From NCBI RefSeq assembly GCF_000315235.1, contig NZ_BALG01000160.1, positions 24,934 to 88,933 of the forward strand: a DNA stretch of 64,000 nt. Reading direction: 5' to 3'. The notes beneath the pieces are model-generated. The model made no database searches and was not told the origin of the DNA. It was given only the letters and a program-made list of their open reading frames with translations. How positions within the stretch are numbered: position 1 is the stretch's first letter; each line of letters starts with the position of its first letter. The stretch comes from Paenibacillus popilliae ATCC 14706. Its GTDB lineage: Bacteria; Bacillota; Bacilli; Paenibacillales; Paenibacillaceae. Of this stretch, positions 1-8,776 are shown in pieces. The position numbers were made by a program, and so were the translations under genes.

Positions 1-1349
1 CCCCAATAACGGTTCCGGCTAATGTTCCAGTCGACGAGATCGTCGAGGAAGTTGCCGAAGCGGCCAGCACGAATGTGAGATGGATACCAGTCCACCTTGC
101 TGTTGTTTTCAATTAATTGATCTTTAACCGCTGTCGTCTTTATGAACCAGGATTCCGTCGCATAATAGAGCAGCGGCGATTTGCACCGCCAGCAGAACGG
201 ATAGCTGTGCTCGTATTTTTCCTTGCTATAGAGCGTCTTCTGCTCTGACAATGCCTTGACGATGTCAATATCGCAATCTTTGACGAAGCGGCCTGCGAAG
301 TCGGTTACTTCCGGCGCATAGCGCCCATGGGTGTCTACGACGCTGACGAAGCTGATGCCATTATCGCGGCAGCTCCTATAGTCGTCTTCCCCGTGCGCCG
401 GAGCCATATGGACGATCCCGGTTCCGCTCGCATCTGTGACGAACCCGGCTGCGACGATAAGATGGCCTTTCTCTGGCTTGATGTAGGTGAAGGGGGCATC
501 GTAGGTTTTGCCGATAAATTCAGAGCCTTTATGCTCCGACAGAATCGTATACTCGCCCTGCATGACGTTATCGACGAGATTGTGGGCTACGATATAGACG
601 CCGTCCTCCTGTTGCACCCGCACATAATCCATGTCCGGATTCATTGCTAGCGCCGCATGGGCCGGCAGCGTCCATGGCGTCGTCGTCCAGGCCAGCACGT
701 ATTCCCCGCTGTCCTTCAGCTTGAACTTGACGGTGGCTGACAGATCCTTAACCGTCTCATATCCTTGCGCCACCTCATGCGAACTGAGGGTCGTCTGGCA
801 GCACGGGCAGTACGGGCTGACGCGATGGCCGCGGTACAGCAGGCCTTTGTTGTGAATCGCGGACAAAATATGCCATACGCTTTCGATGTAGCGATTGTCG
901 AGCGTAATATACGGATCGTCCAAATGGGTCCAATAGCCGATCGCTTCCGTCAGCTCCCGCCATTGCTTCTCATACTCGAAGACGCTAGCTTTGCATTTCT
1001 TGACGAATTGCTCGACCCCGTACTTCTCGATCTCCTGCTTGCCGGAAATGCCCAGCTGCTTCTCGACGCCCAGCTCGACAGGCAATCCGTGCGTATCCCA
1101 GCCGGCCTTACGGAGGACGCGGTAACCGGACATCGTCTTGTAGCGACCGATGAAGTCCTTGATGACTCGGCCCAGCACATGTCCGATATGCGGCGCTCCG
1201 TTCGCCGTCGGCGGTCCTTCATAGAACACATAGTTCGGCTTGCCTTCGCGCTGTTCGATCGATTTCTGGAACGTATTCTGTTCATTCCATCTTTGCAATA
1301 CCCGCAGTTCCCGCTCGCGGGCCCGCTCTTTCACATCCACTTTTTTCAC
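1..1349 (-). CDS. ileS: Isoleucyl-tRNA synthetase, IleRS2-like (3' part outside window)
   Basis: Charges tRNA-Ile with isoleucine in the cytoplasm. Only the first ~449 residues are here. The class I signature is clear: [11 protein letters not shown] near residue 50, then [10 protein letters not shown] near residue 85, the editing-domain signature WTTTPWTLP, and the paired cysteines YCPCC. GTG start at 1349 sits behind AGGAAGAGG. The wording of these blocks ([39 protein letters not shown]) matches, from memory, the eukaryote-like IleRS2/MupA class rather than the common bacterial IleRS1 (PYANG...HCGH/HSGH). Synteny downstream of divIVA is the usual ileS place. Identity is certain; the subclass is an inference from motif wording. 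Confidence 0.96.
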   Translation of the reverse strand, partial: MKKVDVKERARERELRVLQRWNEQNTFQKSIEQREGKPNYVFYEGPPTANGAPHIGHVLGRVIKDFIGRYKTMSGYRVLRKAGWDTHGLPVELGVEKQLGISGKQEIEKYGVEQFVKKCKASVFEYEKQWRELTEAIGYWTHLDDPYITLDNRYIESVWHILSAIHNKGLLYRGHRVSPYCPCCQTTLSSHEVAQGYETVKDLSATVKFKLKDSGEYVLAWTTTPWTLPAHAALAMNPDMDYVRVQQEDGVYIVAHNLVDNVMQGEYTILSEHKGSEFIGKTYDAPFTYIKPEKGHLIVAAGFVTDASGTGIVHMAPAHGEDDYRSCRDNGISFVSVVDTHGRYAPEVTDFAGRFVKDCDIDIVKALSEQKTLYSKEKYEHSYPFCWRCKSPLLYYATESWFIKTTAVKDQLIENNSKVDWYPSHIRAGRFGNFLDDLVDWNISRNRYW

Positions 1350-1392
1350 GGTTCCTCTTCCTTTCTTATTAAGTCCCTACCTGTTAGAACAT

Positions 1393-1749
1393 AAAAAACC
1401 CCATCCCAAAAGGGACGAGGTCTCTCGCGTTACCACCCTTGTTCCATTACCGCCGCTCAACCAGACAGTATGGCACTCTGTGCGCGCAGCAGTCTACTGG
1501 CGCTCCCGGATAACGGCCGACTGCCGGACAAGCTTACCTCCATCGCGATGACGTGCACCGCCGGGCTCTCGGCTTGCCTTCTCTGGGATGATGTCCGGTC
1601 ACGTTGTGTTCATCGGTTCCCACCCATCCCGATTCTCTGGTCGAACTCCAAGCGTGACGGCACGTTCCCGTCATTGAATATGCGATATACCATCCGACCG
1701 GAATTCGATACAGGCCGGATCGTCAGTTAGCAAACAACATATGGAATAA
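1393..1749 (-). promoter_or_regulatory. T-box riboswitch leader of ileS (isoleucine)
   Basis: Untranslated leader that senses uncharged tRNA-Ile and lets transcription run into ileS. On the minus strand the canonical T-box AACAAGGGTGGTAACGCG lies at about 1426-1446. It is followed by the terminator stem GACCTCGTCCC / GGGATGGGGTT and a T run (1393-1422). A stem I apical element GGGATGGGTGGGAACC precedes a likely specifier ATC at 1590-1592 (context GGAC-ATC-A), which fits an isoleucine codon. The antiterminator and terminator share the T-box-proximal bases, as expected. Confidence 0.93.
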
Positions 1750-1755
1750 TACATA

Positions 1756-1784
1756 GTTATATCGCGTTTTGCCCGAAATGTCAA
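1756..1784 (-). promoter_or_regulatory. Sigma A promoter of the ileS leader
   Basis: Minus-strand TTGACA (1779-1784), a 17-base spacer and TATAAC (1756-1761). The -35 is perfect and the -10 differs in one base. It lies just downstream of the divIVA stop, so ileS is transcribed on its own rather than only by read-through. Confidence 0.85.
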
Positions 1785-1801
1785 ATCATTCCGCCGGACG
1801 C

Positions 1802-2293
1802 TCAATAGAGCTCTTTCACCTCGGTCCGTTCCGCGTGTTCCAGTCCGTCCCAGCCGTCCTGGCTCAGCAGTTCCAGTTGCGCCTCGACCAGCGTGCGGAA
1901 GCGCGTGCGGTAGATAGACGCCTGCTTCTTCAGTTCCTCAATCTCGATCGCGACCTTCCGCGATTTGGCCAGCGAATCATTGATGATCCGATCGGCATTC
2001 TTCTCCGCTTCCTTCAGAATAAGCTGAGCTTCCTTCTTGGCGTTGTTCCTCACTTCATCGGCCGCTTCTTGAGCAACGATGATCGTCTTGCTGAGCGTCT
2101 CCTCCAGGTTGGCGAAGTGGTCCAGCTTCTCCTGCAGATGGAGGGAATGGTTCTGCAGCTCTTTGTTCTCCCGGATAAAAGCTTCGAAATCTTTGATGAT
2201 CTGATCTAGAAATTCATTCACTTCATCTTCATCGTAACCGCGCAGCTTGCGGCTAAATTCCTTGTTATGTATATCGAGCGGTGTCAATGACAT
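1802..2293 (-). CDS. divIVA: Cell-division / polarity protein DivIVA
   Basis: Coiled-coil protein that binds negatively curved membrane at septa and poles and recruits partners there. The 163-residue product begins MSLTPLDIHNKEFSRKLRGY, the conserved membrane-binding N-terminus. Continuous heptad-like helix follows to about residue 140. ATG at 2293 is chosen because AGGAGGT lies 7 bases upstream; an in-frame GTG 9 bases earlier would sit on the ribosome site. It follows ylmH and precedes ileS, the same order as in Bacillus subtilis. The acidic, variable C-terminus is normal for the family. Confidence 0.95.
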   Translation of the reverse strand: MSLTPLDIHNKEFSRKLRGYDEDEVNEFLDQIIKDFEAFIRENKELQNHSLHLQEKLDHFANLEETLSKTIIVAQEAADEVRNNAKKEAQLILKEAEKNADRIINDSLAKSRKVAIEIEELKKQASIYRTRFRTLVEAQLELLSQDGWDGLEHAERTEVKELY

Positions 2294-2387
2294 GCTGTGC
2301 ACCTCCTAATATTTACAACCCTTGCAGCGATTAATATTCAATTCGACATCCTCTGCCAAAATTCCTGCCAAGTGTGCCGCAACATCA

Positions 2388-3176
2388 TCAGGTGAACGTC
2401 CCGACCGTAACCCAATAGCGGCCCCTCTTCGTCAACCCTTCCACATCGATAACCTTGAACCGTCCGCAGCCCTGCAAGGAAACGACGTCACCCGCTCGGA
2501 GCAGGACGGAAGGGTTCTCTTCCACCTTCCAATTGATCTTGCAGCGGCCCGCCCTGATCGGCGCTACGATCTTCGTGCGGCTCAAGCGGAACACGTCGCT
2601 AGCCATTCCGTCCAGACGCAAGGAAGCGACACTCAGCTTGGCCGTCTTCATCTCCGCTTCCACCGCTTGCAATTCGGACAGAGGAAGGATATCCGTCAAG
2701 ACGCTCACCCGGTGAACCTGGCGCAGATGCGTATTTACGAACGGCGCCATCTCCTCCGTTACCAGCACATGGCAGCGATCAGTGGAGATATGAATATCTC
2801 CAATCTTCTCCCGCTTGATGCCCAGGCCAAGCAGCGCGCCAAGAAAATCACCATGTTCCAGCTCGTCCCACTTCCGGTCAGGCGCGGTGATCTGGAGTAC
2901 GGAGATTCCCACATCCTCCCCTTCGGCATATACATAATCGGGTGCTACCAGGGCTCGCTTGCGCTCTGCCTGCGCAAAGCCGCCGTCCAGGCGGAGTTGA
3001 ACATCCCGGCACCGGTTAACCAACGTCGCCGTAATATACGCCTGCCTCGGATCCAAAAAGTCCGTCCGCTTCACCTCATGTCCTTCGGACGCGCGCCGCA
3101 CCCACTCCCACGCGCGATCGACGAACACCCGCTCGTCAGGATGGAAGTGGACATACAGCTTCTCGTTACCCTTCAT
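2388..3176 (-). CDS. ylmH: S4-domain RNA-binding protein YlmH
   Basis: Protein of 262 residues from the division-associated ylm cluster. The C-terminal ~75 residues form an S4 RNA-binding domain (about 185-255: LRLDGMASDVFRLSRTKI ... LRAGDVVSLQGCGRFKVIDV). The N-terminal part is the YlmH/RqcP2-like domain. Family members in Firmicutes bind ribosomes or the 50S-tRNA complex and have been linked to rescue of stalled large subunits; that role is family knowledge, not visible here. It lies between ylmG and divIVA. The ribosome site is modest (AAGGCGG, then AAGG just before ATG). Confidence 0.92.
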   Translation of the reverse strand: MKGNEKLYVHFHPDERVFVDRAWEWVRRASEGHEVKRTDFLDPRQAYITATLVNRCRDVQLRLDGGFAQAERKRALVAPDYVYAEGEDVGISVLQITAPDRKWDELEHGDFLGALLGLGIKREKIGDIHISTDRCHVLVTEEMAPFVNTHLRQVHRVSVLTDILPLSELQAVEAEMKTAKLSVASLRLDGMASDVFRLSRTKIVAPIRAGRCKINWKVEENPSVLLRAGDVVSLQGCGRFKVIDVEGLTKRGRYWVTVGTFT

Positions 3177-3224
3177 TCCTTATTCCGCCTTTTGCCGAGC
3201 TCCTGTGCCTTACGCATCGCATGT

Positions 3225-3497
3225 CTAGAACAGGTACTGCACAACGGCAACCAGACCCATGTACACGAAGCGGAGCGCGAACAGGGCGATGATCGGGGAA
3301 ATATCTAGCATGCCGCCAATCGGCGGGATGATGCGCCGGAACAGACTCAAATACGGCTCTACGATCTTGCCTAAAATCTCGCCGACAAAGCTCTCGCGGA
3401 CATTCGGGAGCCAGGACATCAACACATAAATAATGATGAGCCACGTATAGATTTCATACAGATAGCCCAAATACTGTATCATCGTATATTCCAGCAA
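3225..3497 (-). CDS. ylmG: YggT-family membrane protein YlmG
   Basis: Small membrane protein of 90 residues with two hydrophobic segments (about 8-28 and 65-88) around a conserved loop PYLSLFRRIIPPIGGMLDISP, typical of the YggT family. Proteins of this family sit beside sepF in most Firmicutes and are linked to division or membrane organisation; the molecular role is not established. TTG at 3497 is favoured because GAGGTGA, overlapping the sepF stop, lies 7 bases upstream. The first ATG, five codons later, would have no spaced ribosome site. Translation is probably coupled to sepF. Confidence 0.92.
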   Translation of the reverse strand: MLEYTMIQYLGYLYEIYTWLIIIYVLMSWLPNVRESFVGEILGKIVEPYLSLFRRIIPPIGGMLDISPIIALFALRFVYMGLVAVVQYLF

Positions 3498-3504
3498 CAG
3501 CAGG

Positions 3505-3954
3505 TCACCTCGTTTGTTCGTATTCGAAATCCTCTGTAAACATCTCCGTTATCGAGCCTTGAATCTCGATATTGTCCGGAGTGCAGATGAAAATATTGCT
3601 TCCGAGCTTGGAAATGTTGCCGCTCAACGCATACACCGTTCCGCTCAGGAAATCAATAATGCGCAGCGCCTGATCATTGCGGACGCGCTGCAGATTAACG
3701 ATGACAGACCGCCGAGAGCGCAAATGATCGGCGATCTCCTGCGCTTCCTCATAGGATCGAGGCTCAGACAGGACAACCTTCGAAGCCTTCTGCGAATGGA
3801 TGCTCACGATGTTGGACCCTCTCGCGCCCTTGCGCTGATCGAAGGCAGGCGCTTCCAGCTCCTGGTCATCCGCGTGGGTGATCTGCTCTCGTTCGATGAC
3901 TTCTTCCTCATCCTGCAATCCGAGAAAACTCATGAAACGGTTCATTACGCCCAT
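3505..3954 (-). CDS. sepF: Cell-division protein SepF
   Basis: FtsZ-bundling membrane anchor of the Z ring. The 149-residue product starts [13 protein letters not shown], the amphipathic membrane-binding helix. A low-complexity linker (about 20-55) follows, and then the SepF/DUF552 fold (about 60-145) with [13 protein letters not shown] and the ending [10 protein letters not shown]. Two ATGs lie in tandem at 3957 and 3954; the second has better spacing from GAGAGGG and gives the conserved MGVMN start. The start region overlaps the ylmE stop (ATGA), so the two are translationally coupled. It acts with FtsA, encoded farther downstream on this strand. Confidence 0.95.
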   Translation of the reverse strand: MGVMNRFMSFLGLQDEEEVIEREQITHADDQELEAPAFDQRKGARGSNIVSIHSQKASKVVLSEPRSYEEAQEIADHLRSRRSVIVNLQRVRNDQALRIIDFLSGTVYALSGNISKLGSNIFICTPDNIEIQGSITEMFTEDFEYEQTR

Positions 3955-4640
3955 CATTCTTCCCTCTCTTTCCCTACCAGAATGGAGCCAAGCCGAATCC
4001 ACGTCGCCCCTTCCTCAATGGCGATCTCGAAGTCGTTCGACATGCCCATCGACAGATGGGCAAGCGGTTCGGCCCGCATCTCGTTCAATTCATCCCGCAA
4101 TTGGCGCAGACCGCGAAATACCGGTCTCGTCTCTTCCGGCTCCGCTTCATACGGGGCCATCGTCATCAGCCCGATCGGCTGAATGCGCGGGTATGCCTTC
4201 AACTCTTCGAGGAAAGGCGCGACGTCCTGTGGCGAGAGCCCCTGCTTCGAAGCTTCTCCTGATATATTCACCTGAATGAAGCAGCGAACGAACTGATCCA
4301 GTTCGGCAGCATGCTTCTCTATCGCCTTGGCCAGGGAGAGGCGGTCCAACGAATGGATGTACGTGAACTTGCCGACAACATCCTTCGCCTTGTTCGACTG
4401 TAGCGATCCGATAAAATGCCAGGTCGCCTGATCGCCGTACCGCATCCACTTCGCTTCCGCATCCTGCCACCGGTTCTCCCCGACGTCCTTCAGGCCGGCC
4501 GCAATCGCCTCGCCTGTCCGATCCGGCGATACATACTTCGTCACCGCGATCGTCCGGACGTCCTCCCGGCTGCGCCCCGCTCGGGCGCATGCTTCCTGAA
4601 TCCGTCGTTCTACAGCTTCGATACTCTGCTGCAGCGTCAT
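3954..4640 (-). CDS. ylmE: PLP homeostasis protein, YggS/PLPBP family
   Basis: Pyridoxal-phosphate-binding protein of the alanine-racemase-like TIM-barrel fold that keeps free PLP and amino-acid pools in balance; the family has no established enzymatic turnover. The 228-residue product carries the PLP lysine in TIAVTKYVS (near residue 35), then [23 protein letters not shown] and [21 protein letters not shown] at 4640 has AAGAAGGG 8 bases upstream. An earlier in-frame TTG lies inside ylmD without a site. It sits within the ylm operon, its stop overlapping the sepF start. Confidence 0.94.
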   Translation of the reverse strand: MTLQQSIEAVERRIQEACARAGRSREDVRTIAVTKYVSPDRTGEAIAAGLKDVGENRWQDAEAKWMRYGDQATWHFIGSLQSNKAKDVVGKFTYIHSLDRLSLAKAIEKHAAELDQFVRCFIQVNISGEASKQGLSPQDVAPFLEELKAYPRIQPIGLMTMAPYEAEPEETRPVFRGLRQLRDELNEMRAEPLAHLSMGMSNDFEIAIEEGATWIRLGSILVGKEREE

Positions 4641-4644
4641 GTCG

Positions 4645-5496
4645 TCATCCCTTCTTCCAACCAATAAAGCTCATCATGCGGCCGGTTGCTCCCCCCTCCT
4701 TGCGATGGGAAAAAAACATGCCGGTATCGCAGCCGGTGCACAGGTTAGTACATTCGATATTTGTTGGCAAAATTCCTGCTTGCTTCAACAATTGTCGATT
4801 CAATTCCCTCAGATCAAGCCATGCATGTCCCGGCCGGGAAGATGGAATGACAGCGCGCTCCGCTTCGCCTTCCTCTTCGTTCCATGCCTCCCGGACCTGC
4901 TCCAGCACCCGGTTGTCCACCTCATAGCAGCACGGGCCGATCGAAGGTCCGATGGCCACTCTTATATGCTCCATCGAACTGTGATAACGATTCTGCATCA
5001 TATATACCGTCTCCGGGCCAATCCGGGTTGCCGTTCCCTTCCAGCCCGCATGCGCCAAGGCCACAACCCGCCTCACCGGATCGAGAAAAATAAGCGGCAC
5101 GCAATCGGCATAAAAGGAGGCCAACATTACCCCTTCTGCATCGGTCACAAGCGCGTCCGTATCTTGAATCGCACTGGCCCGGTCGAACCAGCCCCGGCCC
5201 CGGTCTTCCTCCGTAACAGCGTACACGCGATTGCCGTGCACCTGCTCTTTGCATACCCAGTTCTTGAACGGAATGCCAACAGCCGCAGCAACTCGCCGCC
5301 GGTTCGCGATGACATTCTCCTCTGCATCGCGCACATGAAGGGCGCAGTTGAGCGAATCGAAGCTGCCCTGGCTCATCCCCCCCAGCCGGGTCGTGAACCC
5401 GGCCGCCAGCCTGGGCGTAGCGGTCATCCAGCCGGCCAGTTCGAGAACGTCTGGTTCATCCGGCAAATTGCCTTGACGTCGTACAAAAGGTTCCAT
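4645..5496 (-). CDS. ylmD: Peptidoglycan editing factor / purine nucleoside phosphorylase, YfiH (LACC1) family
   Basis: Copper- or zinc-dependent multicopper-oxidase-like fold. Family members cleave purine nucleosides (adenosine phosphorylase and deaminase activities), and E. coli YfiH corrects misincorporated residues in peptidoglycan precursors. The 283-residue product shows the metal ligands in VCKEQVHGN, ASFYADCVPLIF and VALAHAGWKGT, and the ending CTGCDTGMFFSHR. ATG at 5496 has GAGGTGA 5 bases upstream. The gap to ylmE is 4 bases. The position between ylmC and ylmE is the conserved Firmicute order and fits a wall-linked role. Confidence 0.92.
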   Translation of the reverse strand: MEPFVRRQGNLPDEPDVLELAGWMTATPRLAAGFTTRLGGMSQGSFDSLNCALHVRDAEENVIANRRRVAAAVGIPFKNWVCKEQVHGNRVYAVTEEDRGRGWFDRASAIQDTDALVTDAEGVMLASFYADCVPLIFLDPVRRVVALAHAGWKGTATRIGPETVYMMQNRYHSSMEHIRVAIGPSIGPCCYEVDNRVLEQVREAWNEEEGEAERAVIPSSRPGHAWLDLRELNRQLLKQAGILPTNIECTNLCTGCDTGMFFSHRKEGGATGRMMSFIGWKKG

Positions 5497-5542
5497 ACCG
5501 TTCACCTCAACCTCCAGTGTACCATAAACTCCAGTCGGAAGC

Positions 5543-5833
5543 CTACGGTCTCGTAAGTTGAACCGTTGTCTCAAATTCCTCCTGCCGAGGGGAAGTCTTG
5601 GCCTCCTCCATCTTAACGAGCACGACATCGGCGCCGATTTTAACAATGCTCCGCCATGGAATGACCAGTTCGGTACCCCCGCCGAAGAAGCCGAGGAACT
5701 TGCTGTAACTGGGTACGACGATTGCGTCGATGCGTCCTTGCTTTACATCCAGCTCGACATCACTAACTTGCCCTAATTTTTTCCCGTCCACAATATTGAT
5801 AACATCTTTTGTTTGAAAATCGGATATTTTCAT
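5543..5833 (-). CDS. ylmC: PRC-barrel protein, YlmC/YmxH family
   Basis: Small protein of 96 residues made of a single PRC-barrel-like domain (MKISDFQTKDVINI, LGQVSDVELD, IVVPSY, GGTELVIPWRSIVKIGADVVLV). Members occur next to sigG or ylmD in endospore formers; function is unknown. ATG at 5833 follows GTGGGGATC and gives the conserved MKIS start; an upstream in-frame extension has no ribosome site. It follows the sigG terminator, so it probably has its own promoter. The minus-strand bases near 5900-5925 contain ACATTTTG and CATATATC, faintly like a sigma E promoter. Confidence 0.88.
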   Translation of the reverse strand: MKISDFQTKDVINIVDGKKLGQVSDVELDVKQGRIDAIVVPSYSKFLGFFGGGTELVIPWRSIVKIGADVVLVKMEEAKTSPRQEEFETTVQLTRP

Positions 5834-5961
5834 CGGGATCCCCACTTTCGAAGCAAGGATGCTCATAATCCGCAGGCGTATGCGGACTTTTTGAACATCC
5901 TCTCCTACTATAGATATATGGCCGAAGCCTCCAAAATGTCCTCCTCCCTGCTCTCCGGCAC

Positions 5962-5986
5962 AAAAAAAACCGCCACTTCGTGGCGG
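5962..5986 (-). terminator. Rho-independent terminator after sigG
   Basis: Minus-strand CCGCCAC-gaa-GTGGCGG followed by eight T's. It lies 27 bases past the sigG stop and separates sigG from the ylmC operon. Confidence 0.93.
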
Positions 5987-6012
5987 ACGGCAGCAAAATT
6001 GTCGTAACCGGA

Positions 6013-6795
6013 TTACGTTCGCACATGCTTTTGCATTTGATTGATAGCTGATTTCTCCAACCGGGATACCTGAGCTTGAGATATGCCGATTTCATCCGCC
6101 ACCTCCATCTGGGTTTTCCCTTCAAAAAAACGCATCGATAAAATCATTTTCTCTCTCTCGTTCAATTTCTGCATCGCTTCCCGGAGCACAATCTCCTCGA
6201 TCCAGGACACGTCCTTATTTTTATCATCGCTTATCTGATCCATGACGTATATCGGATCGCCACCGTCATGATAAATCGGTTCAAAGAGAGAAACCGGATC
6301 CTGTATCGCGTCCAATGCGAAGACGACATCCTCCTTGGGGACATTCAACGCTTCCGAAATTTCAACAATCGTGGGCTCCCGTGAATTTTGATTGGTCAAG
6401 GAATCACGAACCTGCAAGGCCTTGTAAGCAATGTCCCGCAAGCTGCGGGATACGCGGATCGGGTTATTGTCCCGCAAATATCTCCGGATCTCGCCGATAA
6501 TCATCGGTACCGCATAGGTGGAAAATTTAACGTTCTGCCCCAAATCGAAGTTATCGATGGCTTTCATCAGGCCAATGCATCCGACTTGGAACAGATCATC
6601 GACGTATTCGCCGCGATTGTTGAAGCGTTGAATGACACTAAGGACAAGACGCAAGTTGCCGTTGACGAGCTTCTCCCGTGCGGAACGTTCATTCCGCTCC
6701 TGCAGAGCCACGAACAATTCTCTCATTTCGGCGTTCGTGAGGAGGGGCAACTTCGATGTATCGACACCGCAAATTTCGACTTTGTTTCGGGTCAT
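6013..6795 (-). CDS. sigG: Forespore sigma factor G
   Basis: RNA-polymerase sigma factor for late forespore genes. The 260-residue product has region 2 (LVNGNLRLVLSVIQRF, DLFQVGCIGLMKAIDNFD, KFSTYAVPMIIGEIRRYLRDN), region 3 (ALNVPKEDVVFALDAIQDPVSL) and region 4 (LNEREKMILSMRFF, TQMEVADEIGISQAQVSRLEK). The N-terminus MTRNKVEICGVDTSKLPLLT is diagnostic of sigma G. A GGGAGGT ribosome site lies 8 bases before ATG. It follows spoIIGA-sigE as in Bacillus, so it can be read through from the spoIIG promoter, and it has a candidate forespore promoter of its own in the sigE-sigG gap. Confidence 0.98.
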   Translation of the reverse strand: MTRNKVEICGVDTSKLPLLTNAEMRELFVALQERNERSAREKLVNGNLRLVLSVIQRFNNRGEYVDDLFQVGCIGLMKAIDNFDLGQNVKFSTYAVPMIIGEIRRYLRDNNPIRVSRSLRDIAYKALQVRDSLTNQNSREPTIVEISEALNVPKEDVVFALDAIQDPVSLFEPIYHDGGDPIYVMDQISDDKNKDVSWIEEIVLREAMQKLNEREKMILSMRFFEGKTQMEVADEIGISQAQVSRLEKSAINQMQKHVRT

Positions 6796-6830
6796 TCGTG
6801 ACTACCTCCCAGGGTAAAACATTACTGTAC

Positions 6831-6859
6831 ATTATCTCCCCAGGGTGCTATTTTATTCC
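6831..6859 (-). promoter_or_regulatory. Candidate sigma F/sigma G promoter of sigG
   Basis: On the minus strand GGAATA (6854-6859) is followed after 14 bases by GGAGATAAT (6831-6839). The latter fits the forespore -10 pattern GGnnAnAnT exactly; the -35 differs by one base from GYATA. It lies 36 bases before the sigG start, in the gap where B. subtilis has a forespore promoter. The match is by eye and the spacing is one base short of the usual. Confidence 0.45.
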
Positions 6860-6923
6860 TTCCCCCTCTCCCTGCAAGCAGAGGATAACCATGAACCCGC
6901 TATGGATCAGGCTAAAATTACGG

Positions 6924-7646
6924 TCACACCATTTTATTGAATTCCTTGCGCAAGCGCTTTATGATTCGCTTCTCCAGTCGGGAAATATAGGACTGGGAAA
7001 TGCCGAGCAAATCGGCCACATCCTTTTGCGTTTTCTCCTCACCGTCGGATAAGCCGAACCGCAGCTCCATAATGAGCCGCTCCCGCTCACTCAGTTTGTC
7101 AAGCGCCTTATGAAGCAGCTTCCGGTCGACCTGCTCCTCAATATTTTTATATATCGTATCGTTCTCCGTGCCGAGCACATCGCTCAGAAGCAGCTCGTTG
7201 CCATCCCAGTCTATGTTCAGCGGCTCATCGAAGGACACTTCCGTTCTCGTCTTGCTGTTCCGGCGCAAATACATTAATATCTCATTCTCGATGCAGCGCG
7301 ATGCATACGTGGCCAGCTTGATTTTCTTCTCCGGATCGAACGTGTTGACGGCTTTGATCAACCCGATCGCCCCGATGGAGACGAGATCCTCAATGTGGAT
7401 GCCTGTATTCTCGAATTTGCGTGCGATGTAGACGACCAACCGCAAATTGCGTTCGATCAGCATCGCTCTCACGGCGGCTTCCCCACTGCCCAGCTTCGAG
7501 AGCAGGTATTCCTCCTCTTCCCTTGTCAACGGGGGAGGAAGCGCTTCGCTACCGCCAATATAATAGATTTCATCACGCCTCAATCCCAATAAGTACAACA
7601 GTCGGTAATAATAAAGTTGCATGATCAATTTCCATTTCAAGCGCAT
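6924..7646 (-). CDS. sigE: Pro-sigma E, mother-cell sigma factor
   Basis: Early mother-cell sigma factor, made as an inactive membrane-bound precursor. The 240-residue product opens with a basic/hydrophobic pro-sequence ([22 protein letters not shown]) and the junction [16 protein letters not shown], where SpoIIGA cuts after about 27 residues. Region 2 ([26 protein letters not shown]) and region 4 ([37 protein letters not shown]) are intact. AGGAGG precedes the ATG. It lies 118 bases after spoIIGA in the spoIIG operon. The pro-sequence has more tyrosine and leucine than the B. subtilis one but the same layout. Confidence 0.98.
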   Translation of the reverse strand: MRLKWKLIMQLYYYRLLYLLGLRRDEIYYIGGSEALPPPLTREEEEYLLSKLGSGEAAVRAMLIERNLRLVVYIARKFENTGIHIEDLVSIGAIGLIKAVNTFDPEKKIKLATYASRCIENEILMYLRRNSKTRTEVSFDEPLNIDWDGNELLLSDVLGTENDTIYKNIEEQVDRKLLHKALDKLSERERLIMELRFGLSDGEEKTQKDVADLLGISQSYISRLEKRIIKRLRKEFNKMV

Positions 7647-7764
7647 GGCTACTCCTCCTATTTACGTTATTATCACAGGACGCATTCGCTGCAAAGGTTC
7701 TTTCTGCTTCTTGCCGGGAATCCGATAGCTGTGCATTGTGCCGGTATGGCCCCAAGCTCGAGCA

Positions 7765-8730
7765 TCAAGATGCCCGATGGGCTGGCGAAATCGGCTCCTC
7801 TGGCCTCTGCTGCCCGCTCTCCAGCATATCCGGATGGACAATCGCCTGAAAGGCGCCGTCCCGTGACAGTACGCCCCCGTCGAGCCCGATAATCGCTCGG
7901 TTGCAAAGCAGTGTCTCCGTCCCGGTCGTAATCCGTATCTCATCCGGCTTAAAGCCAATCATCCATTGCATTCCTTGATTCACGCCGCGATAGGGCAGCA
8001 GCCGGAGCTTCGATACATCGATGACACCGTTAACCGTTTCCAGCATGTCGAACGATTGTGAGGTGCCGAGCTGCTGCAGCCAGTCCTTCGACAGCCATCC
8101 CTCCCATATCCTCGCTTCCGTCACCATCACCGGCGCCCCGCTCAGTGGATCATGCAGATGATTGCCCGTATCGACCAATCCGGTCACTTGGCGGTGAACA
8201 TCACCGATGCGAATATCAACCGTTACCAACTGCCGCGCTACTTGCTGCTGCCGCTTGCTCCATTTCCAGACGAGGCGGAACAGCGCATACGAGGCGGTAA
8301 GCGCCGCAATGACCACCCCCATGCCGGCCTGCATTTGCTGGCCGCTGGCAGACAGCCATTCCGAAGTGCGGTGGGCGATCGACCAAAGCCTGGCATCTTG
8401 CAGCATATATTGAATACCAATGGAGCCCCCGGCGAGCACGAAGGCAGAAAAATAAAAAACAGCGACATTTTTAAAAAAATATCCGGGATTGCGAAATCCA
8501 AATGCAATGAGCAGCATAAATATGGATATCAGTATCTTTCCCGCATAGGTATACAGCAGCGGAAAAGCCGGAATAAACAAAACGAGGGCATAGAGCGTCC
8601 CAAGTCCCGCTCCGGCCGCTACCTTCCTGTGGGAATGAGAGAGTCCGCGCATCCAGGCGGTCATCGTCAGCAGCGTCCAATCGAGTGCTAGATTAAGCCC
8701 GAATACGAGATCGGCATAGATGACGGTCAC
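7765..8730 (-). CDS. spoIIGA: Sporulation sigma-E factor processing protease SpoIIGA
   Basis: Membrane-embedded aspartic protease that cuts pro-sigma E in the septal membrane after engulfment signalling by SpoIIR. The 321-residue product has five hydrophobic segments in the first ~155 residues and a cytosolic protease domain with the catalytic DTG at Asp187 (GLVDTGNHLHDPLSGAPV). The family ending NRAIIGLDGGVLSRDGAFQAIVHPDML is present. GTG start behind AAAGGAGGGAG. It is the first gene of spoIIG, with its substrate sigE downstream. The proline-rich last ~20 residues are variable in the family. Confidence 0.96.
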   Translation of the reverse strand: MTVIYADLVFGLNLALDWTLLTMTAWMRGLSHSHRKVAAGAGLGTLYALVLFIPAFPLLYTYAGKILISIFMLLIAFGFRNPGYFFKNVAVFYFSAFVLAGGSIGIQYMLQDARLWSIAHRTSEWLSASGQQMQAGMGVVIAALTASYALFRLVWKWSKRQQQVARQLVTVDIRIGDVHRQVTGLVDTGNHLHDPLSGAPVMVTEARIWEGWLSKDWLQQLGTSQSFDMLETVNGVIDVSKLRLLPYRGVNQGMQWMIGFKPDEIRITTGTETLLCNRAIIGLDGGVLSRDGAFQAIVHPDMLESGQQRPEEPISPAHRAS

Positions 8731-8776
8731 TGCGCTCCCTCCTTTTGTACCGCCAATCTATCGTAAGTTAAGGATA

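Noticed and set aside
2322..3308. 328-codon plus-strand frame opposite ylmH and ylmG
   Set aside because: Spans two real minus-strand genes and their gap; composition is that of antisense reading.
4639..5556. 305-codon plus-strand frame opposite ylmD
   Set aside because: Antisense shadow; ylmD has clear metal ligands and a ribosome site.
5834..5961. Eleven-codon frame with AGGAGAGG upstream of ylmC
   Set aside because: Too short to judge; it could be a leader peptide but nothing else supports it.
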